Positions 17,132-25,864 are shown, counted from the stretch's first letter. The stretch is DNA of 46,631 nucleotides from an uncultured Eubacteriales bacterium (GCA_900547565.1 URHI01000004.1:1-46631), one strand, 5' to 3'. The notes: generated by a model from the letters alone, not told the origin. Numbers and translations are program-made.

Positions 17132-17768
17132 CTGCCACAGCTCCGGCTCCCATTGGTACAAGTATATTGTTCTGATATTTTGTATCGTCATATGGCGTTT
17201 GACTGTTGCCTGGGGCAGACGACTGGCGCCGCAGGCAATCTTCGCACAAAAGCCCCCCGTTCATTACGTCAAGATACATACCGTCCGACACAGTTTTATG
17301 ACAAATACGACAGCGCGTCATGTCCGGCATATAACCGCCATACCCTGCAGTACGCCACTCGTAAACCGCTTTGATAATACGCGGCTCTACCTTATCGTGT
17401 CCCAGCGCGTACAGCGAGTTGAGCGTCATACGAAGTATGTCGATTCCGGCCACGTATTCACCGGTTACCTCCCGTGCTACGTCGGCAAGATATGCGGCCA
17501 GCGACAGCTTGACCACATCGTCACGTATTCCCGAAAAATACTCGGTCACAGAGCCGCCTCTTAGCCAATTCATTTCTCCCTTGCGGTAAATCTCGAAATT
17601 GCCATACACAAACGGCTGAGTAAGTGCCGAATACTGGCTTCTGGGCGATCTCGCGCCCTTGGCCAGCACTGTGATCTGACCGTTTTCAGGTGTCAGCAGT
17701 ATCACAAGGCGATCATGGTCACCGGTATCTATTGCACGCAGAACAAACGCATCAGTTGTGAAAACCAT
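17121..17768 (-). CDS. recO: DNA repair protein RecO, frame broken near C-terminus
   Basis: 215 aa as read, against about 240-260 usually. RecO anneals single-stranded DNA and loads RecA with RecR in the RecF pathway. The N-terminal OB domain (TTDAFVLRAIDTGDHDRLV...ITVLAKGARSPRSQ) and the zinc-binding pairs CRIC and LCEDC are intact. The frame then ends in GAGAVAAAA-stop, while the expected tail continues in another frame (16988-17131). The start has AAAGGAGG eight nt before ATG. It lies 39 nt after era. Real mutation, sequencing error and programmed shift are all possible; no slippery heptamer is obvious. Confidence 0.8.
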   Translation of the reverse strand: MVFTTDAFVLRAIDTGDHDRLVILLTPENGQITVLAKGARSPRSQYSALTQPFVYGNFEIYRKGEMNWLRGGSVTEYFSGIRDDVVKLSLAAYLADVAREVTGEYVAGIDILRMTLNSLYALGHDKVEPRIIKAVYEWRTAGYGGYMPDMTRCRICHKTVSDGMYLDVMNGGLLCEDCLRRQSSAPGNSQTPYDDTKYQNNILVPMGAGAVAAAA

Positions 17769-17807
17769 GCGGTCGCCTCCTTTGCCAACGACTGAGCTCA
17801 GGCCGTG

Positions 17808-18692
17808 TCACTCCGGCTTATAACCGAAATTGGCCACGGTTTGTATGCTGTCCCGCCAGTTTTCCTTGACCTTGACCCACAGATTGAGATACACCTTGGT
17901 ACCGAAAATCTTTTCAAGATCCTGACGGGCGTACGTGCCCACCATTTTGAGTCCGGCTCCGCCCTTGCCTACAATTATGCGCTTATGTGACTCTTTTTCG
18001 CAGAATATTTCAGCGCGTATGCTGACAAGGCTGTCGGTATCCTTGAATTCCTCGATCACCACGGCAATACCGTGTGGTACCTCTTTGTTAAGCGTGCGCA
18101 GCAGCTTTTCGCGGATTATCTCGGCGGCCAGCTGACGCTCCGGCTGATCAGTTACAATATCGTCCGGGAAAAACCATTCGGACTCGGTCAGAAATTTTCC
18201 GCACTCCTGCAACAGTGCGCCGACATTATCTCCGTTGCGTGCACATGTGGGAACAACCGCGTCAAAATCGTGCAGTGCAGCGTATGCGGTGATAGCTTCG
18301 GCTATCTGCTCACGGCGATACAAATCGGTTTTGTTGAGTACCAGCACCGATCCACAGCCTGAAGCCTTGATATAATCTATAACATTGCGCTCAACGTGCG
18401 AGATCGGCTTGCCCGCGTCAACCACCAGCACTACGGCGTCCGCCTCGCGCATGGTGTCGTCCGCTGTTTTGACCATGAAATCGCCGAGGCGATCCTTTGG
18501 CGTATGCAACCCGGGCGTATCAAGAAATACAAACTGATCCTCTCCCACGGTATGTATACCGATAATGCGGTTGCGCGTAGTCTGCGGCTTGTTTGAGACG
18601 ATGGCAACCTTTTCGCCCAGTATTTTGTTCATCAGTGTCGACTTGCCCACATTGGGGCGCCCCACAATAGCAATAAATCCTGTCTTTTTCAT
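17808..18692 (-). CDS. era: GTPase Era
   Basis: 294 aa, full length. Era binds the 3' end of 16S rRNA and helps small-subunit assembly. G1 is GRPNVGKSTLMN (residues 11-22), G2 lies at TTRNRI, G3 is DTPGLH and G4 is NKTDL. The C-terminal KH RNA-binding domain contains RIIVGKGGAGLKMVG. The start overlaps the ybeY stop by one base (TAATG), and recO follows. The ybeY-era-recO order is conserved in Firmicutes. Confidence 0.96.
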   Translation of the reverse strand: MKKTGFIAIVGRPNVGKSTLMNKILGEKVAIVSNKPQTTRNRIIGIHTVGEDQFVFLDTPGLHTPKDRLGDFMVKTADDTMREADAVVLVVDAGKPISHVERNVIDYIKASGCGSVLVLNKTDLYRREQIAEAITAYAALHDFDAVVPTCARNGDNVGALLQECGKFLTESEWFFPDDIVTDQPERQLAAEIIREKLLRTLNKEVPHGIAVVIEEFKDTDSLVSIRAEIFCEKESHKRIIVGKGGAGLKMVGTYARQDLEKIFGTKVYLNLWVKVKENWRDSIQTVANFGYKPE

Positions 18693-19165
18693 TATTCTTT
18701 TATCCCCAATCCGATAAGATCAATTATTTCATGCTGACGGCGGCGCATGTCGGCGTCTTCGGCTTGTCCGCGCTCATGATCGTAGCCCAACAGGTGCAGC
18801 ATGGAATGTATGCAAAGAAATGCCGTTTCGCGCTCAAAGCTGTGACCGAATTGCTCCGCCTGATCCGCCGCGCGTTCCAGCGATATAACTATATCTCCGA
18901 GCACCAGTAATCCTCCGCTCCGCTGACTCTCGGCATCTTCCTCAAGCGGAAAGGACAGCACATCTGTCGGGCGGTCAATACCGCGATATTGTAAATTCAA
19001 CTTGTGTATTGCCACGTCATCGGCGAATGTCAGCGACACCTCAACGTTGCGGTGAATACCCTCATATTTCAGCGTTGCCTCAATAGCACGGCGCATAAGC
19101 ATTTTTAGCTGGTATCCAACCGGCCGTGCAGACTGAATATTGTCAAAATAAATGCGTAGCTTCAT
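18692..19165 (-). CDS. ybeY: rRNA maturation endoribonuclease YbeY
   Basis: 157 aa. A zinc-dependent RNase needed for 16S rRNA 3' maturation and ribosome quality control. The metal-binding motif appears as HSMLHLLGYDHE (H-x3-H-x5-H), and RGIDRPTDVLSFPLEE is the conserved central stretch. It overlaps phoH by 4 nt (ATGA) at its start and era by 1 nt at its end, so the cluster is tightly coupled. Confidence 0.95.
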   Translation of the reverse strand: MKLRIYFDNIQSARPVGYQLKMLMRRAIEATLKYEGIHRNVEVSLTFADDVAIHKLNLQYRGIDRPTDVLSFPLEEDAESQRSGGLLVLGDIVISLERAADQAEQFGHSFERETAFLCIHSMLHLLGYDHERGQAEDADMRRRQHEIIDLIGLGIKE

Positions 19166-20193
19166 GGTCTGTCCTCTTTTTTCAGGCGTCGGTAGCGAGT
19201 ATCCGGCTTGTCCTCCCGCCGGGGTTGCTCTCTCTCGAATTTTTCATACGCCAGAATTATTTTCTGCACCAATTTATGGCGCACAACGTCACGCTCGGTA
19301 AAGCGGTGAATGGCGATATCCTCTATACCGTCAAGTATTTTCACGACCTGCGACAATCCGCTTTTCTGCCCTCGCGGCAGATCTGTCTGCGTCAGGTCTC
19401 CGGTTATAACTGCCTTTGAATTGAAGCCAAGACGTGTCAGAAACATTTTCATTTGCTCGGGCGTCGCGTTCTGTGCCTCATCGAGTATGATAAATGAATC
19501 GTCCAGAGTCCGACCGCGCATATATGCCAGCGGCGCTATTTCGATAGTTTGCTTTTCCAATTGACGGGCATAGTTTTCCGGGCCTATCATCTCATACAAT
19601 GCGTCATAAAGCGGGCGCAGATAAGGGTCTATCTTGCTTTGCAGATCGCCGGGCAGATACCCCAGCTTCTCTCCCGCCTCAATTGCGGGACGTGTGAGTA
19701 TTATCCGGCTGACCTGCTTATCCCGCAAAGCCTTGACCCCCATTGCCACCGCTAAAAACGTCTTACCGGTACCGGCAGGTCCTATCCCGAAGGTTATTGT
19801 ATTGTGCTTAATTTTGTCGACATACTGCTTCTGTCCCATGGTTTTGGCCTTGATCGGCCGGCCCTTGGTAGTTACGCAAAGGCAGTCATCACCCAGCGCC
19901 GAAAGCTCATTTTCGTTGCCGTCACGCACACTGTCAATAACATACCTCACCGACTGCTCGGATATGGTTTCCTCATATCCCGCCATCTGACGCAGGAACG
20001 TCACAACCGTCGCCGCCATGTGCACCTCATTGGCTCCGCTACCGGTTACTACCACAGCGTCTCCATCCTCGGAGGGGTGCGTCTGTATATCTACCCCAAA
20101 CTCCTTTTCAACTGCCCTGATATTCTCATCAAAGCAACCGAAAACCCGCGCAGTCAGCTCACTGTTTTCAATGTACACAGTTTCAGATTTCAT
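19162..20193 (-). CDS. phoH: PhoH-like ATPase
   Basis: 343 aa. P-loop ATPase of the PhoH/YbeZ family, usually next to ybeY and tied to RNA metabolism. Walker A is GPAGTGKTFLA near residue 140, and FIILDEAQNATPEQMKM is Walker B. TGDLTQTDLP and IAIHRFTERDVVRHKLV follow as in the family. A short N-terminal KH-like segment is present (residues about 15-75). The start overlaps the yqfD stop (ATGA) and has GGAGG upstream. Confidence 0.94.
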   Translation of the reverse strand: MKSETVYIENSELTARVFGCFDENIRAVEKEFGVDIQTHPSEDGDAVVVTGSGANEVHMAATVVTFLRQMAGYEETISEQSVRYVIDSVRDGNENELSALGDDCLCVTTKGRPIKAKTMGQKQYVDKIKHNTITFGIGPAGTGKTFLAVAMGVKALRDKQVSRIILTRPAIEAGEKLGYLPGDLQSKIDPYLRPLYDALYEMIGPENYARQLEKQTIEIAPLAYMRGRTLDDSFIILDEAQNATPEQMKMFLTRLGFNSKAVITGDLTQTDLPRGQKSGLSQVVKILDGIEDIAIHRFTERDVVRHKLVQKIILAYEKFEREQPRREDKPDTRYRRLKKEDRP

Positions 20194-21386
20194 CTGTCCT
20201 CCATAAGCTCCGAGATCTGGAATTCAACCGTCCCGGCTATGTTTTCTATCAGCATCAGGGTACAGTCCAACGTATATACCGCTTCCCCCGGCTGACATAT
20301 TATATCCTTGCGCAAAAGCGTGGCTCCCTGAGCGGTCAGCTGGTCTATCTGGGCGTCAAGTTCGTCATACGCCAGTTCCATTGCCTGCTCATCTGTTCGG
20401 CGTGCCGGGCTCATGACATATTCCAAATATTCCGTTCTGCAAAACCACAGCGGAAGTCTGTTGTCGCCGAAAAGGCAACACCTATCCACATTACATATTG
20501 TATCATATGTTGTATCCAAAAATCCAGTGTTTTTATAAAGTTTTATTTTTTTTTCGAAAAAAATCAGGCTGTTATCGATTCGTTTTTTGCCTGTATAGTT
20601 CTTTTCAGTGTAGTCCATGGGAATTTCCACATGAATCTCGCGCAATGTCCTTGCCATAACCACTCCACGTGCTCTGATATACCTCCAGCCTATACTGGCG
20701 CTGTCCACAATGCCGCTGACAAGCAGCTCGCCCCGGCTGACATACTGCCCCGCCCTGACCAGCACCTCGCCGTCGTAAGCTTCTACCTGCTCGATTCTTC
20801 CGTCGCGCGTTGCCACAAGATTTGCCGGTGCGGTTGGCTCGGCAATCGGCTCGGGCAACCGCTCACGTATCTCAACCATGGCAACACTGCCCTCAAGATT
20901 CACTGCCACCCAGCTTATCTCACGACTGTCAATGAGCAACCGGTTTTCAACAGAGTCAACGTCCAGCCGTGAGATACGGCTGCCGACGCCAAGCCCCTGC
21001 TCCTCCAGCGCCGTTACCACCTCATCTTCACTCAACCGTACATTTCCGCTGACCCTTACATCCCAGATATACTGTCCCGATATCATTACTATCGCCAGTG
21101 CGATGACCGCACCTACCGCTATGCCATACCGTTTGCGGTAGCGATGAATAATGTGCGGCAGACCGAACTGCCGGTCACAGGTCAGGCGTATACCGACACT
21201 GCGACACAGCTGCATGATAAGCCCTGCTGTGTAGGGCGTGCATAAAAAGCGGACCCTGTCTGTTTTGCGGTCAAGCCTCAGGCGGATGTACACAAGGTGA
21301 TGCCGCATACACATATTCATGATAGTTTCAGTGTGACAAATATGCGCCGACAGCTCCCATCCTCCCGACAGAAGATACCTCAGCAT
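20190..21386 (-). CDS. yqfD: sporulation protein YqfD
   Basis: 398 aa from ATG 21386, which follows GGGAGGGGAGCA. The open frame extends 31 codons further up (to 21479), but that part overlaps yqfC and reads through repeats. One membrane segment lies at about residues 88-108 (IAVGAVIALAIVMISGQYIW), followed by the extracytoplasmic FtsQ/POTRA-like part (DVRVSGNVRLSEDEVVTALE) and AYDGEVLVRAGQYVSRGELLVSG. The family is expressed in the mother cell and needed for sporulation in Bacillus. The yqfC-yqfD-phoH-ybeY order is conserved. Confidence 0.88.
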   Translation of the reverse strand: MLRYLLSGGWELSAHICHTETIMNMCMRHHLVYIRLRLDRKTDRVRFLCTPYTAGLIMQLCRSVGIRLTCDRQFGLPHIIHRYRKRYGIAVGAVIALAIVMISGQYIWDVRVSGNVRLSEDEVVTALEEQGLGVGSRISRLDVDSVENRLLIDSREISWVAVNLEGSVAMVEIRERLPEPIAEPTAPANLVATRDGRIEQVEAYDGEVLVRAGQYVSRGELLVSGIVDSASIGWRYIRARGVVMARTLREIHVEIPMDYTEKNYTGKKRIDNSLIFFEKKIKLYKNTGFLDTTYDTICNVDRCCLFGDNRLPLWFCRTEYLEYVMSPARRTDEQAMELAYDELDAQIDQLTAQGATLLRKDIICQPGEAVYTLDCTLMLIENIAGTVEFQISELMEDR

Positions 21387-21398
21387 TTGCTCCCCTCC

Positions 21399-21440
21399 CG
21401 ACCGTCTGATCCCGATTTTCCCGTCCTCCGACCGTCTGAT
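21399..21440. repeat. 12-bp direct repeat at the yqfC/yqfD junction
   Basis: CGACCGTCTGAT occurs at 21399-21410 and again at 21429-21440 (period 30). CAGCATTTG also occurs on both sides of the pair, at about 21382 and 21453. The region between the yqfC stop and the yqfD ribosome binding site therefore looks like a small local duplication. Confidence 0.6.
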
Positions 21441-21450
21441 AACAGCTTTA

Positions 21451-21762
21451 TCAGCATTTGTCCTCCTCCCCGTCACCAAAGCTCACGGAAATGATCCTTC
21501 CGTCAATATCTGCCGTTCCCGTATGGTAGGCGGTACAGTACAGCCCGGAGCCACGTACGCATATAATACACCCACGCAGTCTGAGTCTTACCTCCTCCGG
21601 GGTATAAAGCAGTATCTCACGGCAGCCGTGCACAACCACATTGGTACGCCCGCGCATTTCCACAAAAATTCCGTTGAACAGGTCAGGCGGAATGTCCAGC
21701 CGACTGCACAGCCGCTGAAAAAATCCGCCCGCTTCTCCCAAATCCTGCTTTTTTCTGCTCAT
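21451..21762 (-). CDS. yqfC: sporulation protein YqfC
   Basis: 103 aa. A small YabP/YqfC-family protein with the typical sequence EMRGRTNVVVHGCREILLYTPEEVRL followed by LRGCIICVRGSGL. It probably acts at the forespore membrane or coat in the mother cell, as in Bacillus. The start follows GGAGG. It is first of the yqfC-yqfD-phoH-ybeY-era-recO series, with a sigma-E-like promoter about 45 nt upstream. Confidence 0.85.
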   Translation of the reverse strand: MSRKKQDLGEAGGFFQRLCSRLDIPPDLFNGIFVEMRGRTNVVVHGCREILLYTPEEVRLRLRGCIICVRGSGLYCTAYHTGTADIDGRIISVSFGDGEEDKC

Positions 21763-21806
21763 AGCGCCTTACCTCCGGGGAATATAATGTGGTGATATAT
21801 CCCTAT

Positions 21807-21836
21807 ATTTTATGCCGGAGGTTTTAACATAATGAC
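21807..21836 (-). promoter_or_regulatory. candidate sigma-E promoter for yqfC
   Basis: Minus strand GTCATTAT (21836-21829), 14-bp spacer, CATAAAAT (21814-21807). This is close to the mother-cell sigma-E pattern (-35 near GTCATATT, -10 CATACAAT) with the right spacing. It overlaps the ylbJ start codon on the other strand. By-eye match only. Confidence 0.4.
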
Positions 21837-22941
21837 ACGTATACGCCATCACTCGCCCGGGCAGGTGGTGTTCTGTTTTGTATGCGGCTTTTGCCTGATA
21901 CTGATACTTTACTATTCCGATTGCGCAATCGAATACATGAGCTCAGGACTTTTGCTGTGCGTCAGAACGGTGATACCGTCTCTGTTCCCTTTTATGGTAA
22001 TTTCGGGACTTATGGTATCCATAGGTCTCGGTGAGATTATCGGACGCGTCTGCAAGGGCATTGTGCAGCGCTTGTTCGGCGTATCGGGCGCGTCAGCCTG
22101 TGCTCTGTTCATGGGAGCGGTATGCGGCTTCCCTGTAGGTGCACGGACCGTCATGGCGCTGCTCGATGGACAACATATATCCCGGCGTGAAGCCGAGCGG
22201 CTATTATGCTTCTGCAATAACCCCAGCTCCGCGTTTCTTATAAGCGCAGTTGGCATATCACTATATTCCAACCGTCAGTCGGGCATGATTTTTTATTTTG
22301 TGACATTGTCAACATCGGTTTTGCTTGGGATTGCGGCAAAAATAATATTTGGCAATGTGGGAAACGACAAACAAACAACTGTCTCACGCCCAGCGGTTCC
22401 GGGGCTTGACAGCTTCACCGGAGCTGTGTCCGATGCCGCCATGGGCATGCTTACCGTGTGCGCGTATGTCGTGTTTTTTTCAGCCATTATGGGATGTCTT
22501 GGTCGGCTTATGTCGCAGCTTGGCTGCCCGGCTCAGCTGAGCGCTCTGTTTTACGGGCTGGTCGAGTTGTCAGGAGGCGTAAGCGCATCGTCTGCATTGG
22601 GAAACGGCCCTGTCGGAGTCTGCATGACGGCATTTATAATCGGCTGGTCGGGTTTGTCGGTGCATTTTCAGATAATGTCACTGTGCCGTGGGCGCGGACT
22701 TAGCTTCCGCGGATATTATGTGTCAAAGCTGTGTCACGGTCTGCTCAACGCACTGGTCGTTTCAGCTGTCTACGCGCTTTCACCTCAGCTTTTCGCGCCT
22801 CAGAGCGACATTACAGCGGCTGCCGTGTCTACGGCGGTAATCCGACCACTCACCATTGCCGTGCTGGCGTTTTTTGGATTTGCATTGTGCGTATCACTGA
22901 TACGTCGCACACACAAATCGACGCTTCACATCATATATTGA
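21832..22941 (+). CDS. ylbJ: sporulation integral membrane protein YlbJ
   Basis: 369 aa, about eight membrane segments with the nucleoside-recognition (Gate) fold. Signature stretches are RTVIPSLFPFMVISGL, GAVCGFPVGARTV, CFCNNPSSAFLIS and LVELSGGVSA in the second half. YlbJ is sigma-E-controlled in B. subtilis and needed for forespore development. The start has CCGGAGG 11 nt upstream. The divergent neighbour yqfC is also a mother-cell gene, so the short intergenic region probably carries back-to-back sporulation promoters. Confidence 0.9.
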   Translation: MTRIRHHSPGQVVFCFVCGFCLILILYYSDCAIEYMSSGLLLCVRTVIPSLFPFMVISGLMVSIGLGEIIGRVCKGIVQRLFGVSGASACALFMGAVCGFPVGARTVMALLDGQHISRREAERLLCFCNNPSSAFLISAVGISLYSNRQSGMIFYFVTLSTSVLLGIAAKIIFGNVGNDKQTTVSRPAVPGLDSFTGAVSDAAMGMLTVCAYVVFFSAIMGCLGRLMSQLGCPAQLSALFYGLVELSGGVSASSALGNGPVGVCMTAFIIGWSGLSVHFQIMSLCRGRGLSFRGYYVSKLCHGLLNALVVSAVYALSPQLFAPQSDITAAAVSTAVIRPLTIAVLAFFGFALCVSLIRRTHKSTLHIIY

Positions 22942-22977
22942 CATTAGGAGTGTAAAAATCAGAAAGGAGGCTGTAAC

Positions 22978-23211
22978 ATGAGCGATTGCACCGCCGTTAT
23001 CGGCTCCATGACCACCGCTCTCAAGGCACAAAAAGCACTTCTGAGAGCTTCTATCCGCTCCACCGTAGTCAAGCTGGACTCCTCAATAACAAGTAAAGGG
23101 TGCGCATACGGCATAGAATTTGACTGTGTCCAATCCTCAAACGTACGTTATGTGTTGGACACCTCCGGAATAAAGGTCTCACGTTACCTGACAGGAGGCG
23201 GCTATATGTGA
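22978..23211 (+). CDS. DUF3343 (putative Se/S carrier-like) protein
   Basis: 77 aa. It fits the DUF3343/YedF-like small-protein family: an N-terminal strand and helix (AVIGSMTTALKAQKALL), then a conserved glycine/cysteine stretch SKGCAYGIEFDC, in which the GC motif could carry sulfur or selenium. The ribosome binding site is AAAGGAGG. Its stop overlaps the GTG start of the downstream cysteine desulfurase, so they form a coupled pair. A persulfide- or selenide-relay role is inferred from that pairing and from family naming, not shown by the sequence. Confidence 0.8.
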   Translation: MSDCTAVIGSMTTALKAQKALLRASIRSTVVKLDSSITSKGCAYGIEFDCVQSSNVRYVLDTSGIKVSRYLTGGGYM

Positions 23212-24350
23212 TATATCTTGACAATGCTGCAACCAGCTTTCCCAAGCCACGTCCCGTATGCGACGAGGTAAATAAATGTATGCGCTACTACTGCGGCAAT
23301 CCCGGACGAGGTGCTCACGCACTGTCCATGGCAGCCGCATCACAAATATTCACTTGCCGCGAAAGCGTAGCACGGTTGCTCGGTGTAAACACACCGGAAA
23401 ATGTCATATTCACGCTAAACACCACGCATGCGCTAAATATGGCCATAAAGGGGCTGTTACGGCCAGGAGATCATGTAATCATAAGCGACATGGAACACAA
23501 CTCGGTGTGGCGGCCCATATTCAGGCTTGCTGAGCGTGGCGACATAAAATACGATGTGTTCCGTTCCTACACTGGTGACCCGCGGCGAAACGACACACGC
23601 ATATGCGCATCAATAGCCCGGCTTATGCGCCCTAACACACGCATGGTGGTGTGCCTGCACACCTCTAACATCTGCTCGGCGCCGTTGCCTGTCGCACAGA
23701 TAGCTGGGTTTTGCCACCGTCACCGTCTTTTGCTTGTACTGGACGCAGCACAGTCGGCAGGACACCAACCGGTCAACATGGAGGAGCTTAGTGCCGACGT
23801 GCTTTGCGCGCCCGGGCACAAGGGACTGCTCGGCCCGGCCGGCTGCGGTATACTAGCACTGCGTGACGGTCTTAAGCTGGATACGCTCACTGAAGGCGGA
23901 AACGGAATTAATTCACTTGAAGGCGAAATGCCTGACAATCCGCCAGAGCGCTACGAATCCGGCACACTTCCGTTACCTGCCGTAGCGGGCCTGATACAAG
24001 GCGTGCGTACAGTTGAGCAAATAGGGATCGAAAATATCAGCTCGCACGAGGCTGCCCTTTTTTCCGCTCTGTACGACCGCCTGTCAACGCTTCCCAACGT
24101 CACTGTATATGCACCCGAGCACATCGGTCCGGTACTGTTATTCAACATCAACGACATGCCCTCAGACCGCGTAGGACGGCTACTCGATGAACGCGGCATT
24201 TGTGTGCGAAGCGGATTTCATTGTGCACCGTTGGCTCACAAGACATTGAAGACCCCTCCAAACGGCGCGGTACGGGTCAGCTTCGGAATATATAACACAC
24301 TATCCGATATAGATGCACTTTACAGCACCGTGCGTGACATTTCCAAATAG
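23208..24350 (+). CDS. cysteine desulfurase family aminotransferase (class V)
   Basis: 380 aa, PLP-dependent. IYLDNAATSFPKP opens the protein; HNSVWRP gives the substrate-side His, DAAQSAGHQPVN the PLP aspartate and PGHKGLLGP the PLP-binding lysine. RSGFHCAPLAHKT near the C-terminus carries the active-site loop cysteine. It belongs to the EF2568-like subgroup rather than housekeeping IscS/NifS. The start codon is GTG (23208), after AGGAGG, overlapping the DUF3343 stop. It likely mobilises sulfur or selenium for the small DUF3343 protein (inference). The strong terminator at 24355 follows immediately. Confidence 0.9.
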   Translation: MIYLDNAATSFPKPRPVCDEVNKCMRYYCGNPGRGAHALSMAAASQIFTCRESVARLLGVNTPENVIFTLNTTHALNMAIKGLLRPGDHVIISDMEHNSVWRPIFRLAERGDIKYDVFRSYTGDPRRNDTRICASIARLMRPNTRMVVCLHTSNICSAPLPVAQIAGFCHRHRLLLVLDAAQSAGHQPVNMEELSADVLCAPGHKGLLGPAGCGILALRDGLKLDTLTEGGNGINSLEGEMPDNPPERYESGTLPLPAVAGLIQGVRTVEQIGIENISSHEAALFSALYDRLSTLPNVTVYAPEHIGPVLLFNINDMPSDRVGRLLDERGICVRSGFHCAPLAHKTLKTPPNGAVRVSFGIYNTLSDIDALYSTVRDISK

Positions 24351-24354
24351 TAAA

Positions 24355-24386
24355 GGGACTGTTGCCAAAGCAACAGTCCCCCGTTT
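24355..24386. terminator. bidirectional intrinsic terminator
   Basis: GGGACTGTTGC (24355-24365), loop CAAA, GCAACAGTCCC (24370-24380), then CCGTTTT. It lies between the convergent cysteine desulfurase (+) and the end of the ribosomal cluster, rplQ (-). Confidence 0.85.
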
Positions 24387-24394
24387 TAATATTA

Positions 24395-24742
24395 TTAGTC
24401 GGCGATAAGACGGATAATGGCCATTTCGGCTCCGTCGCCCTTGCGGGGACCGACCTTGAAGATCTGTGTATATCCGCCGTTTCTGTCGGCATACTTGGGA
24501 GAAATCTCAGAAAAGAGCTTGGTTACAACGCTCTCCTTGGTGATATACGCCATAGCGGCGCGATGGTTAGCCAATGTATTCTTTTTTCCGAGAGTAATCA
24601 TCTTTTCGGCAATAGAACGAACTTCCTTAGCTCTTGTAACGGTGGTCTCTACCTGACCGTTTTCAAGCAGATAAGTAACAAGTCCGCGGAGCATCGCCTG
24701 TCTTTGTGACGTTGTTCTGCCGAGTTTTCTGGTTCCGGGCAT
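24395..24742 (-). CDS. rplQ: 50S ribosomal protein L17
   Basis: 115 aa. The N-terminus RKLGRTTSQRQAMLRGLVTYL is the L17 signature, and the C-terminus ends in GDGAEMAIIRL. It sits near the polypeptide exit tunnel. It is the last gene of the alpha operon and of the whole ribosomal cluster, right before the terminator. Confidence 0.97.
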   Translation of the reverse strand: MPGTRKLGRTTSQRQAMLRGLVTYLLENGQVETTVTRAKEVRSIAEKMITLGKKNTLANHRAAMAYITKESVVTKLFSEISPKYADRNGGYTQIFKVGPRKGDGAEMAIIRLIAD

Positions 24743-24789
24743 TTTTATTCCCTCCTTCTGCTGTACTTATTCTGAGCAATAATTCCCGG

Positions 24790-25764
24790 TCATTCCTCTT
24801 CTTTTTTAAGATCGAGGCCGAGTGAATGCAATTTCTGAATAACTTCTTCAAGCGATTTTTTACCGAGATTGCGGACCTTGATCATGTCCTCCTCAGTACG
24901 GTTGGTCAAATCCTCCACCGTGTCGATGCCGGCGCGCTTCAGACAGTTGAAACTACGAACCGACATGTCAAGCTCCTCAATGGTCATCTCAAGGACCTTT
25001 TCTTTGATGGTTTCTTCTCTTTCAACCATTATCTCTGCCTTCTTTGCTTCATCAGACAAATCCACAAACAAGTTGAGATGCTCGTTGAGAATCTTGGCTC
25101 CCAAAGATATCGCTTCTTTTGCAGTTATCGTTCCGTTTGTTAATACTTCAAGCGTGAGCTTATCCAGGTCTGTGATGTTGCCGACACGCGTATTTTCAAC
25201 GGTGTAGCTGACATTATAAACCGGTGTGTAAATAGAATCGGTATATATGGTTCCGATAGGCGCACTCACTGTAGGGCCAAGCAGTGCGCTGTGTATCTGC
25301 TTGTTGCGCTCCTGAGAAACATATCCGCGTCCGTGATCAAAGGTCAGCTCCATATAGAGACGTTCGTTCTCACCTATCGTTGCAATGTGATGAGTGGGAT
25401 TAAGTATCTCTATATCGGCATCTTGCTTGATATCGCCCGCTGTGATATCGCGCTCTCCGGTAACGTCAAGAATAACGGTTTTGGGAGAGTTGGTATGCAG
25501 CTTTGCGGTAATACCTTTGATATTGAGAATGATCTCTGTGACGTCCTCTTTGACACCGGGGATCGTGGAAAACTCATGAAGAACGCCATCTATCTTCACG
25601 CTCGTCACGGCAACGCCGGGAAGCGAGCTGAGCAGTATTCTGCGCAGTGAGTTACCGAGAGTTATACCGTAGCCGCGCTCCAGCGGCTCAACGATAAACT
25701 TTCCGCTTCTTCCGTCTTCACTGAGATTAACCGTGGTGATATTGGGCTTCTCTATCTCAATCAT
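24790..25764 (-). CDS. rpoA: RNA polymerase alpha subunit
   Basis: 324 aa from ATG 25764 (AGGAGG 13 nt upstream); the open frame extends 18 codons further but that part is unrelated. The N-terminal assembly domain contains PLERGYGITLGNSLRRILLSS. The C-terminal domain, reached by a charged linker, has SFNCLKRAGIDTVEDL and RNLGKKSLEEV, the DNA- and activator-binding alphaCTD. It lies between rpsD and rplQ, as in most bacteria. Confidence 0.98.
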   Translation of the reverse strand: MIEIEKPNITTVNLSEDGRSGKFIVEPLERGYGITLGNSLRRILLSSLPGVAVTSVKIDGVLHEFSTIPGVKEDVTEIILNIKGITAKLHTNSPKTVILDVTGERDITAGDIKQDADIEILNPTHHIATIGENERLYMELTFDHGRGYVSQERNKQIHSALLGPTVSAPIGTIYTDSIYTPVYNVSYTVENTRVGNITDLDKLTLEVLTNGTITAKEAISLGAKILNEHLNLFVDLSDEAKKAEIMVEREETIKEKVLEMTIEELDMSVRSFNCLKRAGIDTVEDLTNRTEEDMIKVRNLGKKSLEEVIQKLHSLGLDLKKEEE

Positions 25765-25864
25765 TCCAAATAAATCCTCCTGTATTATTAATGGGTGCCA
25801 TTTCCGATCTTGGGGCATTCCGTAATGGTCCGCAGAGCATCACGGTGATGCCAAAGAGCGGATA

